A DNA stretch of 17,045 nt from Flavobacteriia bacterium (GTDB lineage Bacteria; Bacteroidota; Bacteroidia; Flavobacteriales; Flavobacteriaceae): positions 1 through 17,045 of the forward strand of contig DAOUPQ010000015.1 of assembly GCA_030626085.1 (NCBI GenBank), in the 5' to 3' direction. A model generated the notes under the pieces. The model ran no database searches, was not told the DNA's origin, and saw nothing but the letters and a program-made list of their open reading frames with translations. Shown piece after piece: positions 7,980 through 15,346 of the stretch. The number at the start of each line of letters is the position of its first letter. The first letter of the stretch is position 1. Both the position numbers and the translations under genes were made by a program.

Positions 7980-9419
7980 TTATTTAGGAATTCGAAGTAT
8001 TTTTTGATCTTCAAAATAAATTTTTAATCCAATTAATGCTGCAATCTTTGCTTCTTCTTCTAATTTGGATTTTAATTTATCAGCCGAATAATAATTCTTA
8101 ACAAAATGTGTATCAAATTTACCTGTTTGAAATGCTTTGTGCTCACACACAAATTTTCCAAATGGTAAAGTAGTTTCTACACCTACAATTTTATATTGTT
8201 CAATTGCATTAATCATCAATTGAATAGCTTCCATTCGAGTTTTACCATAGGTGACTAATTTTGAGATCATTGGATCGTAATAAATTGGTATTTCCATACC
8301 TTCTTCATAGCCATCATCCAATCTGATATTTTTACCTTTTGGAATTTTATAAGTTTCTAATTTACCAACATTTGGTAAAAAATCATTTAAAGAATCTTCG
8401 GCATATACCCTTAATTCAATAGCATGACCATTGATCTTTAGATCTTCCTGAAGAATAGATAATTTTTCGCCGCGAGCAACTTTAATTTGCTGTTCAACCA
8501 AGTCAATTCCTGTGATAAATTCCGTTACCGGATGTTCAACCTGAAGGCGAGTATTCATTTCTAAAAAATAAAAATCCATTTTATTATCAACTAAAAACTC
8601 AACCGTTCCTGCTCCCACATAATCACATGATCTGGCAACATTTATTGCAGCTTCACCCATTTTTTTTCTCATTTCAGGCGTTAAAATCGAAGATGGGGCT
8701 TCTTCTACAACTTTTTGATGTCGGCGTTGAATACTACACTCTCTTTCAAAAAGATGAATTACGTTACCATGCATATCTGCCAAAACCTGAATTTCGATAT
8801 GACGAGGAGAAGTAACGTACTTTTCAATAAAAACGGAACCATCACCAAATGCTGATGTAGCTTCACTTATGGCTCTTTCCATCTGTGAAGGCAATTCTTT
8901 AATATTTTCAACAATTCTCATTCCTTTTCCGCCTCCACCGGCTGCGGCTTTAATCAAAACCGGAAATCCAATTTGTACTGCAATTTTCTTAGCTTTTTCA
9001 ACATCGGTTATTGCTTTGTCAATTCCGGGAACCATTGGAATATCATAATTTTTAACGGCATCTTTTGCGGCTAACTTATCGCCCATCATTTTGATGGATT
9101 TAGATTTGGGTCCGATAAAAATGATATTATTCTTTTCAACTTTTTCTGCAAATTCAGCATTTTCGCTTAAAAATCCGTAACCCGGGTGAATTCCGTCAAC
9201 ATTTAATTTTTTGGCAACTTCAATTATTTTATCGCCCAACAAATAGGATTGATTTGAAGGATTTCCACCAATATTTATCGCTTCATCAGCAAATTTAACA
9301 TGGGGTGCATTTCTATCGATATCAGAATAAACAGCAACGGTTTTGATACCCATTTTCTTGGCAGTCTTCATTACACGTATGGCAATTTCACCCCGATTTG
9401 CAACTAGTATTTTTTTCAT
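7980..9419 (-). CDS. accC: Biotin carboxylase subunit of acyl-CoA carboxylase
   Basis: A 479-residue ATP-grasp biotin carboxylase that charges the biotin carrier with bicarbonate. The order is normal. The N-terminal Rossmann-like domain starts at MKKILVANRGEIAIRVM and has HPGYGFLSENAEFA (78-91). The ATP-grasp core has the glycine loop AAAGGGGKGMR (158-168), IEKYVTSPRHIEIQ (198-211) and RECSIQRRHQK (226-236). The catalytic block is EMNTRLQVEHPVTE (287-300), with Arg291 and Glu297 as in AccC. The usual C-terminal domain includes YAEDSLNDFLPN (339-350). It is about 30 residues longer than E. coli AccC, with a Lys/Glu-rich C-terminal extension, and has no fused biotin domain; the carrier is the separate upstream gene 19 bp away. 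The general fatty-acid AccC could be encoded elsewhere; here the neighbour pccB argues for an acyl-CoA (propionyl-CoA) carboxylase subunit. Confidence 0.94.
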   Translation of the reverse strand: MKKILVANRGEIAIRVMKTAKKMGIKTVAVYSDIDRNAPHVKFADEAINIGGNPSNQSYLLGDKIIEVAKKLNVDGIHPGYGFLSENAEFAEKVEKNNIIFIGPKSKSIKMMGDKLAAKDAVKNYDIPMVPGIDKAITDVEKAKKIAVQIGFPVLIKAAAGGGGKGMRIVENIKELPSQMERAISEATSAFGDGSVFIEKYVTSPRHIEIQVLADMHGNVIHLFERECSIQRRHQKVVEEAPSSILTPEMRKKMGEAAINVARSCDYVGAGTVEFLVDNKMDFYFLEMNTRLQVEHPVTEFITGIDLVEQQIKVARGEKLSILQEDLKINGHAIELRVYAEDSLNDFLPNVGKLETYKIPKGKNIRLDDGYEEGMEIPIYYDPMISKLVTYGKTRMEAIQLMINAIEQYKIVGVETTLPFGKFVCEHKAFQTGKFDTHFVKNYYSADKLKSKLEEEAKIAALIGLKIYFEDQKILRIPK

Positions 9420-9438
9420 CTTGATCTTTTTTTGGAAA

Positions 9439-9924
9439 TTATTCTAATTCGATTAACAATTTACCTTTATCAACTGTTCCACCTTTTACAGCATAGATCG
9501 ATTTAACAATGGCGTTTTTTGGGCTTGTCAAGGCGTTTTCCATTTTCATGGCTTCTAAGATCAATAAGGTATCACCTTCTTTAATTTCATCACCTTCTTC
9601 TACATTAATATCAATGACTATTCCAGGCATTGGCGCATTGATAAAATTGAGTTTTTTTGAAGAACCAACAGTGTAGCCTATTTTTTTGATCAATTGATCT
9701 ATTGGGCTTGCAATTTCTACCAGGTAAGTGTTGGAATTTACAGTAATAGTGTATTGTTTTTTGGAAAAATCAGAATTGATCAAATTAGCTTTAAAGGCTT
9801 GGTTGTCAATTAAAATGTGGAATTCTGAATTATTTTCTGGAATTATATCTAAGCTATCTACTTGTTTTTGGTAAAATTTAAAATCTAAGGAATTATTAAC
9901 CTTTACTTTGAATTTTTTATTCAT
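9439..9924 (-). CDS. Biotin carboxyl carrier protein of acyl-CoA carboxylase
   Basis: A 161-residue biotin carrier. The C-terminal domain (about 93-161) has APMPG (97-101) and the biotinylation motif EAMKMEN, with Lys127 as the modified residue, followed by the usual GGTVDKG turn. The first ~90 residues (two or three beta-rich stretches, FHILIDNQAFKANLI and QYTITVNSNTYLVEI) have no motif known to me; they probably dock the carrier to the carboxylase or carboxyltransferase, like the BT domain fused to actinobacterial and mammalian alpha subunits. It is the first gene of the minus-strand operon carrier, carboxylase, carboxyltransferase, with 19 bp to the next gene. The ATG at 9922-9924 gives a basic, otherwise unremarkable N-terminus. 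An inverted repeat lies immediately upstream. Confidence 0.92.
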   Translation of the reverse strand: MNKKFKVKVNNSLDFKFYQKQVDSLDIIPENNSEFHILIDNQAFKANLINSDFSKKQYTITVNSNTYLVEIASPIDQLIKKIGYTVGSSKKLNFINAPMPGIVIDINVEEGDEIKEGDTLLILEAMKMENALTSPKNAIVKSIYAVKGGTVDKGKLLIELE

Positions 9925-9928
9925 GAGG

Positions 9929-9950
9929 ATACAGTTTACAAATTCTGTAT
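9929..9950 (-). promoter_or_regulatory. Inverted repeat just upstream of the biotin carrier start
   Basis: ATACAG (9929-9934) and CTGTAT (9945-9950) form six-base arms with a 10-base spacer, ending 4 bases before the ATG on the minus strand. It could be an operator, or a leader hairpin covering the ribosome-binding region. No consensus promoter was recognised in 9951-10013. Confidence 0.3.
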
Positions 9951-10013
9951 AAATTTAAGCAATATTCTATCTAATAATTTATTTTTTAAGGATAATTAAA
10001 TATTGATATTAGT

Positions 10014-10637
10014 TTATGATTCTTTTTTACATATCATTAAAAATAATGGATATTTTTTTATTGAATCGTCATCTTTTCTCTCTATAACATAGCTTATATT
10101 GTAATTTAAAACTTCAAATCCATTAGCAACCAGAAGTAAACTTAAGGCATCTTTGTCAAAACCATAATGACCTTCAAAGTTGTAATCCGGAGGATGAAAA
10201 CTACCATCTTCTTTTATCAGATCAGCGATACACAAATAACCATTTGTTTTTAAAAGTGAATGAAAGGTTTTTAAAACTTTATTGGTATCAATGATATGAT
10301 GTAAGGTCATTAAAGTGTAAATAACATCAAAATCACCAATATCGATTTTATCTTCTAATAAGTTTGTATGAATAGGGTAAAGGTTGTTTAGGTTATTGGC
10401 TTTGATCTTTTCATTTAAAACCTTTATCATCTCTTTAGATATATCTACGAGCGTGATCGTATTAAATTTATCTTTTAATTGATAACTCAATAAGCCAGTT
10501 CCGCATCCAAACTCCAAAGCGTTCATCAACCTGTCAGGTTGGATAAAATCATAGATTTCTCTGGCAAATATATTTGCTCGTTCTACTTTTGTAATATCGT
10601 TATCCCAGTTTTGAGCCTTTTCATCAAAGTGTTCCAT
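10014..10637 (-). CDS. Class I SAM-dependent methyltransferase
   Basis: A 207-residue small-molecule-type methyltransferase. The Rossmann fold is clear: motif I LEFGCGTGL (41-49), the acidic residue Asp65 after beta-2 (ITLVDIS), and the post-II block IYTLMTLHHI (106-115). A strand GYLCIADL (133-140) and the FDKDAL helix (160-165) follow. The N-terminus EHFDEKAQNWDND is typical of UbiE/UbiG-like methyltransferases, but the substrate cannot be read from the sequence; a quinone role is not supported, as no quinone gene is near. It is 89 bp upstream of the carboxylase operon on the same strand and divergent from the TetR gene across a 133-bp region, so it may share control with that regulator. 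Cytoplasmic; no signal peptide. Confidence 0.88.
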   Translation of the reverse strand: MEHFDEKAQNWDNDITKVERANIFAREIYDFIQPDRLMNALEFGCGTGLLSYQLKDKFNTITLVDISKEMIKVLNEKIKANNLNNLYPIHTNLLEDKIDIGDFDVIYTLMTLHHIIDTNKVLKTFHSLLKTNGYLCIADLIKEDGSFHPPDYNFEGHYGFDKDALSLLLVANGFEVLNYNISYVIERKDDDSIKKYPLFLMICKKES

Positions 10638-10733
10638 GCTTTTTTAAGTTAAAAGAATTCAGTCTAAAAATAGTATTTTTTAATTAATCCTTTTCTTTTT
10701 TCTTTAAAAATACGTTTTAGTCAAATATTTTTA

Positions 10734-10757
10734 TATCTTTGACTAACCGGTCAGTCA
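10734..10757 (+). promoter_or_regulatory. Bacteroidota -7 box overlapped by a TetR-family operator
   Basis: TATCTTTG at 10734-10741 fits the Bacteroidota -7 consensus TAnnTTTG. It runs straight into TGACTAACCGGTCAGTCA at 10740-10757, an 18-base palindrome broken at one symmetric pair. This matches the general form of TetR-family operators (GAC/GTC half-sites around a CCGG centre). The site is 13 bp before the regulator's ATG, so binding would block initiation: negative autoregulation of the whole operon is the straightforward inference. Confidence 0.8.
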
Positions 10758-10770
10758 TAAATTATCATCA

Positions 10771-11346
10771 ATGTCACCAAGAACTGAAAAACAGATTGAA
10801 AAGCTAAAGCAAAAAAAGGAGAAATTGATCTTAGAATCTGCTCTTTTACTTTTTTCTGAAAAAGGATATGGTAATACTTCAATGCAATCCATTGCTATAA
10901 GATCTAAGGTTTCTAAAGGTAACTTGTATAATTATTTTGAAGGTAAAGAAGATTTGTTAGAGGGTGTCCTTATGTATGGTTTAAATCAATTTGCAGAATA
11001 TTTTAACGAATTTTCAACAGAATTGTTTACTGAAAAAGAATTCGAAATTGCCATTAGGGGAAATTTTGAAATGATTCAGTCAAATAAAAAATTCTGGAAA
11101 TTATATTATAATTTGTTTGCTCAGCCTGAAGTACAGGATCTTTTTACTAAAATATTTACTCCTTTTTTTGAACAATATATTGCAATATTCGAAATGTATT
11201 ATAAAAATAAGGGAGATAATGATCCAAAAGCTACCGCATTATTATTGGGAAGTGCTTTAGATGGTGTTTCACTTGGATATTTATTAATGGGAGATACTTA
11301 TCCTCTAAATAATGTAATTAATCAATTAATCGAAAAATTTAAATAG
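10771..11346 (+). CDS. TetR/AcrR-family transcriptional regulator
   Basis: A 191-residue one-component repressor. A basic N-terminal arm (KQIEKLKQKKEKLI) precedes the TetR DNA-binding domain. ESALLLFSEKGYGNTSMQSIAIRSKVSKGNLYNYFEGKEDLL spans about 22-63, with the helix-turn-helix at about 37-57 and the canonical GNLYNYFEGKEDLL after it. The remaining ~125 residues form the ligand/dimer domain; its aromatic-rich sequence suggests a hydrophobic ligand, but this is inference. It leads the operon for a LolA-like protein, an ABC transporter and a barrel, with 8 bp to the next gene. A palindromic operator covers its promoter, so it probably represses itself and the operon until a lipid-like or toxic ligand binds. 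Confidence 0.92.
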   Translation: MSPRTEKQIEKLKQKKEKLILESALLLFSEKGYGNTSMQSIAIRSKVSKGNLYNYFEGKEDLLEGVLMYGLNQFAEYFNEFSTELFTEKEFEIAIRGNFEMIQSNKKFWKLYYNLFAQPEVQDLFTKIFTPFFEQYIAIFEMYYKNKGDNDPKATALLLGSALDGVSLGYLLMGDTYPLNNVINQLIEKFK

Positions 11347-11354
11347 TAAATAAA

Positions 11355-12119
11355 ATGAAAATAAATTTTAATGTTTTTTTAATATTGTTTTTTGCTTTGA
11401 TTTCAGCTGGTGTTTTTGCTCAATATGATATTACAGCAGAAGAGATTATCAAAAGAGCAGATGAAAAGATGAGGGGAAAAACTAATACATCAACTATGGA
11501 GATGCAAATTATCCGCCCAACCTGGAAAAGATCTGTCACGATGAAGAGCTGGGGTAGAGGTATGGATTATTCAATGACCTATATTACTGCACCTGCAAAA
11601 GATAAAGGTCAGGTTTTTATGAAGCGAAAAACCGAAATGTGGAACTGGATGCCTTCTATTAGCAGAATGATTAAAATTCCTGCTTCCATGATGTCACAGG
11701 GTTGGATGGGTTCAGATTATACCAATGACGATATTTTAAAAGAAAGCTCAATAGTTCACGATTATAACCATAAAATTGTGGGTGAAGAAAAAGTAGAAGG
11801 TTTTGATACTTACAAAATTGAAATGATACCCAAAGAAGAGGCTGCTGTTATTTGGGGAAAAATTTACAAATGGATCAGCAAAGATGATGAATATATTCAG
11901 GTAAAATCAGAATATTATGATGAGGATGATGAATTGATAAAAAGTGACTTTGCTTATGATTTTAAAACTATGGATGGCAGATTGATTCCTACTAAAATTG
12001 AAATTATTCCGGCAGATGAGGAAGGTAAAAAAACAGTGCTGTACATAAAGAATATTAAATTTGATGTTGATTTACCCGAATCATTTTTCTCACAGCAAAA
12101 AATGAAAAAGATCAGATAG
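11355..12119 (+). CDS. LolA-like periplasmic outer-membrane lipoprotein-sorting protein
   Basis: A 254-residue exported protein of the LolA-like group annotated as outer membrane lipoprotein-sorting protein (COG2834 type). A signal peptide covers about residues 1-22 (hydrophobic FNVFLILFFALISAGVFA, cleavage likely before QYD). The mature protein begins with the helix ITAEEIIKRADEKMRGK, as in LolA folds. It carries family-typical blocks: RPTWKRSVTMKSWGRGMD near 54-71, then MWNWMPSISRMIKIP near 95-109 and WMGSDYTNDD at 117-126. No lipobox cysteine is present, so it should be soluble in the periplasm. Its barrel-like cavity is expected to hold acyl chains of lipoproteins or lipids. Being 4 bp upstream of two LolC/FtsX-like permeases, it probably receives cargo from that transporter. 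It is likely a paralogue specialised for this route; canonical LolA would be elsewhere. Confidence 0.85.
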   Translation: MKINFNVFLILFFALISAGVFAQYDITAEEIIKRADEKMRGKTNTSTMEMQIIRPTWKRSVTMKSWGRGMDYSMTYITAPAKDKGQVFMKRKTEMWNWMPSISRMIKIPASMMSQGWMGSDYTNDDILKESSIVHDYNHKIVGEEKVEGFDTYKIEMIPKEEAAVIWGKIYKWISKDDEYIQVKSEYYDEDDELIKSDFAYDFKTMDGRLIPTKIEIIPADEEGKKTVLYIKNIKFDVDLPESFFSQQKMKKIR

Positions 12120-12123
12120 ATTT

Positions 12124-13347
12124 ATGAAAACCATTTTAAAAATAGCCTGGCGAAACATATGGCGAAATAAAAGACGTACTTTTATAACGATAGCATCCAT
12201 TATGTTTGCTTTATTTTTTGCTATTGTTATGCGTGGCTTTCAAGTTGGTTCTTATGCCAAAATGAAGGAAAATGCTATTGAATCTTATTCTGGTTATATC
12301 CAAATTCAAAAAAAGGGATATTGGGATGATAAGAATATCAATAATATATTTGAATTTGATCAACAAAAAATTTTAGATCTAGAATCTGATTCAAGGGTAA
12401 ATGTTATCATTCCACGATTAGAATCTTTTGCCCTAGCTTCTTCCGGAGATGTTACTAAAGGAGTTGCAGTAATGGGAATTTCTCCTGAAAAGGAAAATAA
12501 AATGACCAAAATAAAATCATATCTACAGCAAGGTGATTTTATCAATGCTGATGATAGATCTGTTTTGGTAGCCGAAGAATTAGCTAAATTCTTAAAAATA
12601 AATATTAATGATACTCTGGTCTTGTTCTCTTCGGGGTATCACGGAGCAACTGCAGCAGGATTATTTCATGTAAAGGGAATCTTAAAACTACCGATTCCTG
12701 AAATGAACAGACGAACTGTTTATTTATCAATTACTGAAGCTCAAAACTTTTTTGATACAGGTGATCAATTTACCGCTTTGGCATTTGATATGGATAATTT
12801 GGATGATGTAAATATTGTTGAACAAGATCTAAGATCGAGCATTGATCAGGATAAATATGAAGTGATGGGTTGGGAAGTGATGAATAAAGAGTTGCTTCAA
12901 ATGATTGAATCTGATAATGCAGGAGGATTAATAATGATAGCCATTTTATATATGGTAATTGCTTTTGGAATTTTTGGAACCGTTTTGATGATGACCAATG
13001 AAAGAATTAGAGAGTTTTCTATGATGATCTCTATTGGTATGCAAAAAAAGAAATTAATAATGGTGGTTATTCTTGAATTGATCTTCTTAACAATTTTAGG
13101 CGTAATTGCCGGTATAATTATTAGTCTTCCACTCATGATCTATTTTTTCTATCACCCGATAAGGTTTACAGGTGAAATGGTGGAAGCGATGAAAGATTTT
13201 AATTTTGAACCGATCATGCCTATGAGTATGGATGCGCAAATATTTATAAATCAAGCAATTGTAATTATAATTATTAGCTTAATTGCTATATATTATCCTA
13301 TATTAAAAATACTGAAGTTAAATATTGTAAAAGGCTTAAAATCTTAA
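12124..13347 (+). CDS. FtsX/LolC-type ABC transporter permease (first of two)
   Basis: A 407-residue permease with the MacB/LolC layout: a cytoplasmic basic start (ILKIAWRNIWRNKRR), TM1 at about 20-38, a large periplasmic domain at about 40-267, then TM2 (268-291), TM3 (311-342) and TM4 (375-394). The FtsX domain shows MVIAFGIFGTVLMMTNERIREFSMMISIGMQKK, the region that couples to the ATPase. The C-terminal YYPILKILKLNIVKGLKS is the usual end, though the P-x-E-A-L/I-R motif is degenerate (NIVKGLK). It overlaps no gene and is 4 bp after the LolA-like gene and 3 bp before the second permease. The pair probably forms a LolC/LolE-like heterodimer with the downstream ATPase. This type extracts or pushes cargo on the periplasmic side rather than moving it across the membrane; cargo unknown. 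Confidence 0.9.
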   Translation: MKTILKIAWRNIWRNKRRTFITIASIMFALFFAIVMRGFQVGSYAKMKENAIESYSGYIQIQKKGYWDDKNINNIFEFDQQKILDLESDSRVNVIIPRLESFALASSGDVTKGVAVMGISPEKENKMTKIKSYLQQGDFINADDRSVLVAEELAKFLKININDTLVLFSSGYHGATAAGLFHVKGILKLPIPEMNRRTVYLSITEAQNFFDTGDQFTALAFDMDNLDDVNIVEQDLRSSIDQDKYEVMGWEVMNKELLQMIESDNAGGLIMIAILYMVIAFGIFGTVLMMTNERIREFSMMISIGMQKKKLIMVVILELIFLTILGVIAGIIISLPLMIYFFYHPIRFTGEMVEAMKDFNFEPIMPMSMDAQIFINQAIVIIIISLIAIYYPILKILKLNIVKGLKS

Positions 13348-13350
13348 ATT

Positions 13351-14577
13351 ATGATGTTATTAAAAATAGCCTGGCGGAATATTTGGAGGAGTAAAACCCG
13401 TAGTGCAGTCGTGATATTTGCAATTGCTTCGGGTTTGGTTGGCGGATTATTTGCCTCGGCCTGGATGAACGGAATGGCAAATCAAAGGGTTGTCAACACA
13501 TTCTCTTTAGAAACTGCGCACATCCAACTGCATCATCCAAACTTTGCAGATAATTTTGATGTAAAGAATACCATAACATCCACTGAAGATAAATTAGCAG
13601 AAATATCAAAAATTGAAGATGTTAAAGCTGTAACGAGTAGATTAAAAGTTTCGGCAATGGCTGCAACTGCTAATAAAAATATGGGTGTTGTTATTGTAGG
13701 TATCAACCAAGAAACTGAAAAGGAAGTTTTTGGTTTGTATAAAAAGGTTGATTCTACATCTGGAGATTTCTTTGTATCAAAAAAGAAAAATGCTATTGTA
13801 ATTTCTAAAGCTCTGGCAGAAGAACTCAAAGTAAAAATAAAATCTAAAATAATATTAACTTTTCAAGATTATAACGGCGAAATTACCGGTGCGGCTTTTA
13901 ATGTGATTGGGTTGTTTAAAACAGACAATAATCCCTGGGATAAAATGTATGTTTTTGTTAGAGATGTTGATTTGAGAAAAGTAGTAGAGATTCCTAAAGG
14001 GCAAAGTCATGAAATTGATATTTTACTTAATGATTATGAACTGGCAGGTGCTATCTCAGCAGATATCCAAAAAAAATATCCCGAAATTCTAAGTGAAAAT
14101 TGGTCTGAAATTCAACCATATTTAAGTTTTATTACTGAATATATGGATATTTATATGGGCGTGTTCATGATCATTATATTGGCAGCTCTTGGGTTTGGAA
14201 TAGTCAATACCATGCTTATGGTAATTTTAGAGCGCACCAAAGAATTAGGTATGTTAATGGGAATTGGGATGAACAAAAAAAGAATTTTTTTGATGATCAT
14301 GTTTGAAACGATCCTTTTGGCTTTGGTTGGTGCTTTTGTAGGTGAAATTATAAGTATGTTACTAATCAATTATTTTGGTAAAGTTGGTATTAATATTTCA
14401 TCGCTGGCAGAAGGTTTGGAATCAGTTGGGTATAGTGCCATATCTTACCCGATGTTAGAACCTTACAGATATTTAGAAATTACAATTTTGGTTATCCTTA
14501 CGGGAATAGTTGCCTCGATCTATCCTGCTTTTAAAGCATTAAAATTAAATCCTGCTGAGGCGATCAGAACATTATAA
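13351..14577 (+). CDS. FtsX/LolE-type ABC transporter permease (second of two)
   Basis: A 408-residue permease similar in layout to its upstream neighbour but clearly divergent in the periplasmic domain. It has a basic start LLKIAWRNIWRSKTR, TM1 at about 19-38, a periplasmic domain at about 40-265, then TM2 (267-292), TM3 (312-340) and TM4 (374-394). The coupling region is GFGIVNTMLMVILERTKELGMLMGIGMNKKR. The C-terminus YPAFKALKLNPAEAIRTL is the textbook MacB/FtsX ending. It follows the first permease by 3 bp and precedes the ATPase by 20 bp. The start could be Met1 or Met2 (ATGATG); Met1 is used here. Two distinct permeases plus one ATPase is the LolCDE arrangement rather than the single-chain MacB (ATPase-permease fusion). 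I infer that one of the two periplasmic domains contacts the LolA-like protein. Confidence 0.9.
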   Translation: MMLLKIAWRNIWRSKTRSAVVIFAIASGLVGGLFASAWMNGMANQRVVNTFSLETAHIQLHHPNFADNFDVKNTITSTEDKLAEISKIEDVKAVTSRLKVSAMAATANKNMGVVIVGINQETEKEVFGLYKKVDSTSGDFFVSKKKNAIVISKALAEELKVKIKSKIILTFQDYNGEITGAAFNVIGLFKTDNNPWDKMYVFVRDVDLRKVVEIPKGQSHEIDILLNDYELAGAISADIQKKYPEILSENWSEIQPYLSFITEYMDIYMGVFMIIILAALGFGIVNTMLMVILERTKELGMLMGIGMNKKRIFLMIMFETILLALVGAFVGEIISMLLINYFGKVGINISSLAEGLESVGYSAISYPMLEPYRYLEITILVILTGIVASIYPAFKALKLNPAEAIRTL

Positions 14578-14597
14578 AATTATAAAAAAGAAAAACA

Positions 14598-15284
14598 ATG
14601 AGTGTTATTAAAGTTAGTAATCTTACAAAAACCTATACCGATACAGAGGTTCCTGTTCATGCGGTAAACGGAATCGACCTAACATTTGAGAAAGGAGAAT
14701 TCGCTGCAATTGTTGGTCCGTCAGGTTCAGGAAAAACAACCTTATTAAATATGATTGGCGGGTTGGAAAAATCAACTTCGGGTTCGGTTGAAGTGCATGG
14801 TCAGGATATCTCTAAGCTTTCTTCAAGTAAATTGATTGATTTCAGGTTGTATAATATCGGATTTGTTTTTCAAGCATATAATTTAATTCCGGTTTTAACC
14901 GCTAAAGAAAATGTTGAGTTTATCATGCAACTTCAAAATTGGGATAAAACTAAAATGAACGATCGTACCAAGGCTATTTTAAATTCTGTTGGACTTGGTA
15001 ACAGGATGAAAAGTAAACCAAATCAATTATCAGGCGGACAACAACAGCGCGTTGCAGTTGCCAGAGCTTTAGCTTCAAAGCCACAATTTATTCTTGCCGA
15101 TGAACCCACAGCAAATCTCGATTCTAAATCAACAAATCAATTGTTGGATATCATGGAAAAATTAAATGAAGAAGAAAATATCACGTTTATTTTTTCTACG
15201 CACGATCAAAGGGTAGTTGATAAAGCTCGTAGAGTTATAATGATAGATGATGGAAAAGTAGTATCGGATAAAGTAAAAACTTAA
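14598..15284 (+). CDS. LolD/MacB-type ABC transporter ATP-binding protein
   Basis: A 228-residue ATPase that powers the two FtsX-type permeases. All motifs are intact: Walker A GPSGSGKT (40-47), Q-loop Gln92 (FVFQAYNLIPVLTAKENV), signature LSGGQQQR (144-151), Walker B FILADEP (164-170) with catalytic Glu169, D-loop ANLD (172-175) and switch His202 (STHD). The FQAYNLIPVLTAKENVE block is characteristic of the LolD/MacB/FtsE subgroup that pairs with four-TM FtsX-type permeases. No membrane segment. The 20-bp spacing to the permease gene and 62-bp spacing to the barrel gene place it fifth in the operon. Assignment to the exact lipid or lipoprotein cargo is not possible. Confidence 0.95.
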   Translation: MSVIKVSNLTKTYTDTEVPVHAVNGIDLTFEKGEFAAIVGPSGSGKTTLLNMIGGLEKSTSGSVEVHGQDISKLSSSKLIDFRLYNIGFVFQAYNLIPVLTAKENVEFIMQLQNWDKTKMNDRTKAILNSVGLGNRMKSKPNQLSGGQQQRVAVARALASKPQFILADEPTANLDSKSTNQLLDIMEKLNEEENITFIFSTHDQRVVDKARRVIMIDDGKVVSDKVKT

Positions 15285-15346
15285 AGAATAAAGTTAAAAG
15301 GATATAGTAAAAAGTAAAAAGAAAAAGTTTGCTAGAAATCAAAATC

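Noticed and set aside
15329..15346. TTG start for the barrel gene
   Set aside because: It would place six residues, including Glu, before a complete signal peptide that begins at the ATG at 15347.
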